Of a stretch of DNA of 9,977 bases, positions 5,636-9,977 are shown one piece after another; within the stretch, counting starts at the first letter, position 1; the number at the start of each line of letters is the position of its first letter. The translations under genes and the position numbers were made by a program. The notes beneath the pieces were generated by a model. The model saw only the letters and a list, made by a program, of their open reading frames with translations. It searched no databases and had not been told where the DNA came from. The stretch covers positions 1-9,977 of the forward strand of contig JAZUES010000140.1 of the NCBI GenBank assembly GCA_045640265.1, read 5' to 3'. The DNA comes from Solibacillus sp045640265. GTDB lineage: Bacteria; Bacillota; Bacilli; Bacillales_A; Planococcaceae.

Positions 5636-6847
5636 CTATTTAATCAGTCTAAAACGCTTGGATAATGAAATAAGTAATGTACATATAAGGAAAATTGCTG
5701 CACTCGCTGACAGTAATTTTAAACCGAGCATGTCGTGTAAACCATCACTTGTAAAATAAAAATTTTGATATTTCGACACAATGTTTCCGACCTGCACATA
5801 TGAAGTTGGGTAATTTTCGACATTCCAGAAATAGCCGACACCACGACTCGTGTAAAAGCGATCACCAAAGATAAGCAATACTCCTGCGACCATATTGAGC
5901 ATTTCTTGACGGAATAAAATACTGAAAAATAGCACGACCGCAACCATGACAAACATCCACGCTGCTAACAATAAGAAACAACGAAGTAAAAACATGCCAA
6001 GTGACATTTCAGTAAATTTCCCTTCCATATTCCATATCATTTCATAACTGTAAACTGGTGAAGGTAAGCTGAAATTCCCGAAGCCAAATTGGAAGCCGAT
6101 AATAATTAGGCCAACAACAATTGGCAACCACAGCGTAATACTACCGATTAATGCGACGATTGCTTTTACAAATAATCGTTTCCAATCCGCAATTGGAAAG
6201 CCCTTTAAAATCGATGGGTATCGACGATCCTTTGTAACAATATCAATCGTAAGGAGTAACGTTGCAATTAAGAAAATGTATGGCAATGGTCCTTTTAATA
6301 AGCGCTCTAATGTTTGCAGTGCTGTCCTCTGCTCGAAGATTTCAATTGACAACTCATAATCACCTTTTGCATACGATGCATAGCGACGATGCTGCTCTAG
6401 ATAGTTGTAAAATGCCTCTTCCTCAGCAAAGTTGCCATTTGTCATATAGTAGCGTGAGTTGTAAGGGAAATAGTCATTGCGATATGAAATTACATTGGTC
6501 GTAAAATACCAGCCACTCGTTAATTCCGCGTACTCACGTAAATCACCAGCATCGAGCGCTTCCATACGTTTTAAATCTATCGGATTTATATATTTAAAAA
6601 TATCGAACGCGTATCCCACAGAGGGGTCGTATTCCCATAAATTTTCTCCAAACATCTTATCCAAAAATTCCTCACGCGTTAAATACGTTGCTTCGATTTC
6701 ATCATAGTCTACCTTTTCAATCGGATCATAAGCAGGCGCTATCTTAAACGCATAAAAAATGGCCGCAAATGTAAGTAACGCAAACACTGCAATATTTTTC
6801 TTGTTCGTAAAAAATTGTTTTAATTCAAAAATAAAGTATCCCCTCAT
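5636..6847 (-). CDS. ABC-2 type permease, paralogue A (403 aa)
   Basis: A 403-aa membrane protein of the same design as its neighbour at 4247-5458. It has one helix near 19-37, an extracytoplasmic domain of about 150 residues, then membrane segments near 187-205, 227-252, 284-328 and 375-396. The shared motif DIVTKDRRYPSILKGFPIADWKRL (202-225) probably faces the cytoplasm. The chosen start at 6847 follows AGGGGGG with a 6-nt gap and gives exactly the paralogue's length and N-terminus (MRGYFIFELKQFF). The frame is open upstream to 6904, but that stretch lies inside the previous gene. The gene starts 13 nt after the 371-aa permease stop, so the two are probably co-translated and may form one membrane complex. 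The substrate is unknown. Confidence 0.88.
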   Translation of the reverse strand: MRGYFIFELKQFFTNKKNIAVFALLTFAAIFYAFKIAPAYDPIEKVDYDEIEATYLTREEFLDKMFGENLWEYDPSVGYAFDIFKYINPIDLKRMEALDAGDLREYAELTSGWYFTTNVISYRNDYFPYNSRYYMTNGNFAEEEAFYNYLEQHRRYASYAKGDYELSIEIFEQRTALQTLERLLKGPLPYIFLIATLLLTIDIVTKDRRYPSILKGFPIADWKRLFVKAIVALIGSITLWLPIVVGLIIIGFQFGFGNFSLPSPVYSYEMIWNMEGKFTEMSLGMFLLRCFLLLAAWMFVMVAVVLFFSILFRQEMLNMVAGVLLIFGDRFYTSRGVGYFWNVENYPTSYVQVGNIVSKYQNFYFTSDGLHDMLGLKLLSASAAIFLICTLLISLSKRFRLIK

Positions 6848-6860
6848 ATACGTCCCCCCT

Positions 6861-7976
6861 TTACGTCCGTTTGATTTTTCCTGTTGAGAAGAAGCGCTGC
6901 ACAATCAGCAGCATCAACACAATACATAGGATCATAACAATAAGTCCTTGATTCATCGTAATTGGTGTCGACTTTTCTAAATCAACTGGAAGTCCAGCTA
7001 AAATTTCATTAAAGCTCATGAAATTAAACGGATTGTATGGAACCATACTAATCAACGATGGGAATAAAATCGGTAAAAAGAATAAAATAAAGTGTACAAA
7101 TAAAGTTAAATACATATTTTTAAGGAGCACATTCAAAATAATGGATAGCAGCATAACAAAGATGGATATGACAATCATATATAGTACAGCTCGTCCGATA
7201 TAGGAAATACTTGAAACGATTGCCGGTTCACCTAAAAACACACGAACAGGTTCAGTCAGATTACCCAACCCATTTTTTAAACGTACCAGCGTACAAATAA
7301 AGATGAGCGCAATAAACGCGAGCACATAGCCAAACGCAATGATACACTTTGAGATAATATATTGATCAAAGCGCACTGGATAGCTTTTCATTAAACTCGT
7401 ATGTTCAAAATCATCCAACAAAATTGAACTCGTGTAAAAGCTAATAAAGATATACCAACCAAAGCCCGCAATACTAAAGAAATAAAGTAAAAACGGTATG
7501 TACTGCGATAAATCACTAATTCCTTGTTTCTCGGAGTCTACAAAATATTTAAAGTACATATAGTTGAGCGTATTCTGAAGCTTCGTTGGCAATAAATCTG
7601 CAACTTTGTCATAACCCTCCATGTTAAACGCCTCTTTACGAAGCTCTGTTGTACGCATTGAGGCCTCGTAATACATCGGATAATTTTCCATCGTCAGTCC
7701 AGCAATTTGAAGTGCAATCGAACTTTTTTGCTTCGTCAAATTTTTAAACAAATCACTGCCATCACCATGTTCCGAAGCATCCTTCACCTGAAACTTTGCC
7801 AACACGGCACGCGCATTGTAATAATCACTCTTTTTCTCATCAATCTGCTGCCCAACCTCTTGCGCATTGATAAAAATCATCATGCCAAAAACGACAACCG
7901 CAACAGCCAACAGCGCTACTAAGTTTTTACGATTTGTACGTTCAATGAGCAACCCTACCTTCAACGCTCGAATCAT
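6861..7976 (-). CDS. ABC-2 type permease (371 aa), first gene of the exporter operon
   Basis: A 371-aa membrane protein with a helix near 18-37, an extracytoplasmic region of about 120 residues rich in charged residues, then five further membrane segments (about 158-183, 208-230, 258-284, 289-311 and 343-361). The loop ILLDDFEHTSLMKSYPVRFDQYIISK (185-210) occupies the same place as the DRR-P-S-LKGFPIADWKRL motif of the 403-aa permeases, so the two groups are probably distant relatives. AGGGTGG at 7990-7984 lies 7 nt before the ATG. A partial second copy of this gene survives at 5470-5613. Likely role: one half of the channel driven by the ATPase at 3323-4234. What it exports is not evident. 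Confidence 0.85.
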   Translation of the reverse strand: MIRALKVGLLIERTNRKNLVALLAVAVVVFGMMIFINAQEVGQQIDEKKSDYYNARAVLAKFQVKDASEHGDGSDLFKNLTKQKSSIALQIAGLTMENYPMYYEASMRTTELRKEAFNMEGYDKVADLLPTKLQNTLNYMYFKYFVDSEKQGISDLSQYIPFLLYFFSIAGFGWYIFISFYTSSILLDDFEHTSLMKSYPVRFDQYIISKCIIAFGYVLAFIALIFICTLVRLKNGLGNLTEPVRVFLGEPAIVSSISYIGRAVLYMIVISIFVMLLSIILNVLLKNMYLTLFVHFILFFLPILFPSLISMVPYNPFNFMSFNEILAGLPVDLEKSTPITMNQGLIVMILCIVLMLLIVQRFFSTGKIKRT

Positions 7977-8024
7977 GAATGCACCACCCTTTTTTCAATA
8001 TTTTGGTAGATTAGGTATCTTATA

Positions 8025-8055
8025 TTAGAATAGTCTAACTAATCAGTATTTACAA
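8025..8055 (-). promoter_or_regulatory. Candidate promoter and overlapping palindrome for the exporter operon
   Basis: Read on the - strand, TTGTAA (8055-8050) and TATTCT (8032-8027) are 17 bp apart, each matching the vegetative consensus at 4 of 6 positions. The -10 overlaps an imperfect palindrome at 8025-8038 with arms TTAGA and TCTAA. A palindrome over a -10 is where a repressor would bind, but no regulator gene lies in the window. Other weak -10 choices exist, such as TATAAG at 8024-8019. The rest of the 7977-8069 stretch shows no gene. Confidence 0.35.
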
Positions 8056-8069
8056 TATCAAAACTAAAA

Positions 8070-8096
8070 ACCACCAGAGAAAGCAGCTCTGGTGGT
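8070..8096 (-). terminator. Intrinsic terminator of the glnRA operon
   Basis: ACCACCAGAG (8070-8079) pairs perfectly with CTCTGGTGGT (8087-8096), giving a 10-bp stem with a 7-nt loop. On the - strand it is followed by TTTTAGTTTTG. It lies 33 nt after the glnA stop codon and insulates glnA from the exporter operon transcribed in the same direction. Confidence 0.92.
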
Positions 8097-8129
8097 CCCC
8101 ATTTCTTCCATGAAAATGTTGTTTAAATC

Positions 8130-9488
8130 TTAATACATCTTCAAATATTGGTCACGTTCCCACTGCGTAACAGTTGTGCGGTACATATCAAACTCAATTT
8201 CTTTTGCCTCTTTGAAATTTGCATAGATATGCTCACCTAACGCGTCAATAATGATTTGATCTTTTGCTAATGTTGCTAACGCTGCATCTAAAGAGCCTGG
8301 TAAACTATCGATACCGTTTAGCGCGCGTTCTTCAGCGTTCATCACGTAGATATTACGATCTACCGGTGCTGGTGGCTCGATTTCATTTTTCACGCCATCT
8401 AAACCAGCTGCTAAAATGACCGCCATTGCTAAGTATGGATTTGCTGATGGATCAACAGAGCGTAATTCAATACGCGTTGATAGACCGCGAGATTCTGGAA
8501 TACGTACTAATGGTGAACGGTTTTTTGGTGACCATGCTACGTAACACGGTGCTTCATAACCTGGAACTAAACGTTTATATGAGTTTACAGTTGGGTTTGT
8601 TACCGCTGTAAAGCCTTGTACGTGCTTTAATACCCCTGCAAGGAAGTTTTTCGCCGTTTTTGATAATTGTAGTTCTGAACCTTCATCCCAAAATGCGTTT
8701 TTATCGTCTTGGAATAATGATAAGTTAAAGTGCATCCCTGAACCGTTTACACCGAATAATGGTTTTGGCATGAACGTTGCATGTAATCCGTGCTTACGTG
8801 CAATTGTTTTTACTACTAATTTAAATGTTTGGATATTATCACAAGCTTCAACTGCATTCGCATACTTGAAGTCGATTTCGTGCTGACCTGGAGCTACCTC
8901 ATGGTGAGAAGCTTCAACTTCAAAGCCCATCTCTTCTAATTCAAGAACGATGTCACGACGGCAGTTTTCACCTAAATCTGTTGGTGCTAAATCGAAGTAG
9001 CCACCATCATCATTTAATTCCAAAGTTGGTTCGCCTTTTTCATCTAATTTGAATAAGAAGAATTCTGGCTCTGGTCCTAAGTTGAAACCTGTGAAACCAA
9101 GGTCTTCCATTTCCTTTAACATACGTTTTAAATTCGAACGAGGATCTCCTTCGAAAGGTGAACCATCTGGGCGAGCGATGTCACAAATTAGTCGAGCTAC
9201 CTTGCCTTTCTCAGCTGTCCAAGGGAAAATCATGAATGTATCTAAATCAGGGCGTAAGTACATGTCAGATTCTTCAATACGAACGAAACCTTCGATTGAT
9301 GAACCGTCGAACATCATTTTGTTATCTAATGCTTTTTCCAATTGGCTTACCGGAATTTCAACATTTTTAATCGTACCTAAAATATCTGTAAACTGTAGAC
9401 GAATAAACTTAACGTTTTTGTCTAAAACGATTTTTTTGATATCCTCTTTTGTTAACTTGCTAGTTCCTTTTACCACTGTATTTGTCAT
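8130..9488 (-). CDS. glnA: Glutamine synthetase, class I-alpha
   Basis: This 452-aa protein makes glutamine from glutamate, ammonia and ATP, probably as a cytoplasmic dodecamer. The beta-grasp N-terminal domain contains LQFTDILGTIKNVEIP and MFDGSSIEGF (59-68). Catalytic-domain motifs include NLGPEPEFF (136-144), HHEVAPGQHEID (195-206), GVNGSGMHFN (246-255), the flap NSYKRLVPGYEAP (302-314, Glu312), NRSPLVRIP and ELRSVDPSANPY. Arg70 in EGFVR corresponds to B. subtilis Arg62, linked there to glutamine feedback inhibition. The protein has no adenylylation-type C-terminus, as expected for I-alpha. In Bacillus the feedback-inhibited enzyme also controls GlnR and TnrA. The N-terminus is about 8 residues longer than in B. 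subtilis; AAAGGAG with an 11-nt gap precedes the ATG. It is the second gene of the glnRA operon, 27 nt after glnR. Confidence 0.97.
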   Translation of the reverse strand: MTNTVVKGTSKLTKEDIKKIVLDKNVKFIRLQFTDILGTIKNVEIPVSQLEKALDNKMMFDGSSIEGFVRIEESDMYLRPDLDTFMIFPWTAEKGKVARLICDIARPDGSPFEGDPRSNLKRMLKEMEDLGFTGFNLGPEPEFFLFKLDEKGEPTLELNDDGGYFDLAPTDLGENCRRDIVLELEEMGFEVEASHHEVAPGQHEIDFKYANAVEACDNIQTFKLVVKTIARKHGLHATFMPKPLFGVNGSGMHFNLSLFQDDKNAFWDEGSELQLSKTAKNFLAGVLKHVQGFTAVTNPTVNSYKRLVPGYEAPCYVAWSPKNRSPLVRIPESRGLSTRIELRSVDPSANPYLAMAVILAAGLDGVKNEIEPPAPVDRNIYVMNAEERALNGIDSLPGSLDAALATLAKDQIIIDALGEHIYANFKEAKEIEFDMYRTTVTQWERDQYLKMY

Positions 9489-9515
9489 ACTTCAACACTC
9501 TCCTTTTCTTTGTCA

Positions 9516-9911
9516 CTACTCAGTTTTATATTGAAAGAAACGCGATAAATCGCCTTGACGTAGCGAAGTTTTTTGCAAACGTTGTGCCTGTTGCATTTCT
9601 TCTCGTAAAATTGCGCGTAATTCTGCATCTGACATTTGCATCGTGTCAGAACTTCTAACATAATTATCATTTCGCATGGCGAACACTTTTTTTACACCTG
9701 CCATATTAATGCCTTGATCGAGCAATTCTCGAATTTCTAACAGCGCATCAATGTCATCTAAAGAAAACATTCTCCTGTTCCCTTCCGATCTAGCAGGGAC
9801 GATTAATTCATGTTCTTCGTAGTAGCGAATTTGTCTAGCCGTTAGTTCAGTTAATTGCATGACCATGCTAATTGGCAATAACGGCATTGCTCTTCGAAAC
9901 TCTCGACTCAT
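9516..9911 (-). CDS. glnR: MerR-family nitrogen repressor GlnR
   Basis: A 131-aa dimeric transcription factor that represses glnRA and other nitrogen genes when glutamine is plentiful. The N-terminal winged helix carries MQLTELTARQIRYYEE (18-33) and the wing PARSEGNRRMFS (39-50), nearly identical to the GlnR/TnrA group. QGINMAGVKKVF continues the MerR core. The C-terminal RQGDLSRFF is the tail typical of GlnR, through which feedback-inhibited glutamine synthetase activates DNA binding in B. subtilis. The second of two adjacent ATGs (9911) is preferred: GGGAGG then lies 7 nt upstream instead of 4, and the protein begins like B. subtilis GlnR. Its coupling to glnA and the partial box upstream of its own promoter support autorepression. 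Confidence 0.96.
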   Translation of the reverse strand: MSREFRRAMPLLPISMVMQLTELTARQIRYYEEHELIVPARSEGNRRMFSLDDIDALLEIRELLDQGINMAGVKKVFAMRNDNYVRSSDTMQMSDAELRAILREEMQQAQRLQKTSLRQGDLSRFFQYKTE

Positions 9912-9937
9912 CATCTCGCCTCCCTTTCTTAATTCAT

Positions 9938-9967
9938 ACTTTAAATCAATGTTAGGTACTTTGTCAA
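9938..9967 (-). promoter_or_regulatory. glnR promoter with overlapping GlnR/TnrA-type box
   Basis: On the - strand a perfect -35 TTGACA (9967-9962) is followed, after 18 bp, by TAAAGT (9943-9938), a 4-of-6 match to the -10. Overlapping the -35, TGACA-N7-TAACA (9966-9950) matches the GlnR/TnrA consensus TGTNA-N7-TNACA at all specified positions but one. A repressor here would cover the -35, fitting autorepression of glnRA. A second box often found further upstream would lie beyond the window edge. Confidence 0.6.
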
Positions 9968-9977
9968 TTCAATGTTA

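Noticed and set aside
9049..9534. 161-codon open frame on the + strand opposite glnA and the glnR-glnA gap
   Set aside because: It lies almost wholly antisense to a highly conserved gene, with no ribosome binding site or recognisable motif. It is best seen as a by-product of glnA codon usage.
9962..9977. Possible second GlnR/TnrA box TGTCA-N6-TGTTA at the right edge
   Set aside because: The spacing and half-site letters do not fit TGTNA-N7-TNACA, and the site runs to the window end.
1..9977. CRISPR arrays, insertion sequences, tRNA or rRNA genes, attachment sites
   Set aside because: No regularly spaced repeats, transposase-like proteins with terminal inverted repeats, cloverleaf sequence or rRNA motifs were seen by eye on either strand.

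Overview
The window looks like chromosomal DNA of a low-GC Gram-positive bacterium of the order Bacillales. The best organism clue is the glnR-glnA pair at the right end. Its products closely resemble the Bacillus subtilis MerR-type regulator GlnR and class I-alpha glutamine synthetase. A-rich sequence, strong AGGAGG-type ribosome binding sites and U-tailed terminators fit this. A Lysinibacillus/Solibacillus-type relative is my guess from the style of the genes, not something proved here.

Left part (1-3322, + strand). A leader region precedes a Lsa-family ABC-F ribosomal protection protein (241-1701). The leader holds a hairpin with a U tail, a 23-codon leader ORF (180-251) that runs over the ABC-F start, and an 11-bp stem that buries the ABC-F ribosome binding site. 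Together these look like a drug-responsive translational attenuator. A PF06042-type nucleotidyltransferase (1716-2267) follows, apparently in the same transcript. After a short spacer and a terminator-like hairpin comes a class I SAM-dependent methyltransferase (2421-3227). A bidirectional terminator (3277-3304) separates this block from the convergent right half.

Middle part (3323-7976, - strand). This is an ABC-2 type exporter operon, transcribed right to left: a 371-aa permease, a 403-aa permease, a 177-bp spacer, a second 403-aa permease paralogous to the first, and one ATPase. The spacer is not neutral DNA. It begins with a copy of the ATPase gene's translation start, joins to the 3' part of a second copy of the 371-aa permease gene, and ends with that gene's stop codon and the next ribosome binding site. 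The simplest reading is an ancestral tandem duplication of a permease-permease-ATPase unit, followed by a deletion that removed one ATPase and most of one permease. The surviving operon has three permease genes and one ATPase. The export substrate is not evident.

Right part (7977-9977, - strand). glnR and glnA form the usual operon, with a promoter and partial GlnR/TnrA-type box upstream of glnR and a strong terminator after glnA. A candidate promoter for the permease operon lies just past that terminator.

No tRNA, rRNA, CRISPR array, insertion sequence or attachment site was seen. The two points most worth following up are the SD-sequestering leader of the ABC-F gene and the scar of the collapsed duplication in the transporter operon.
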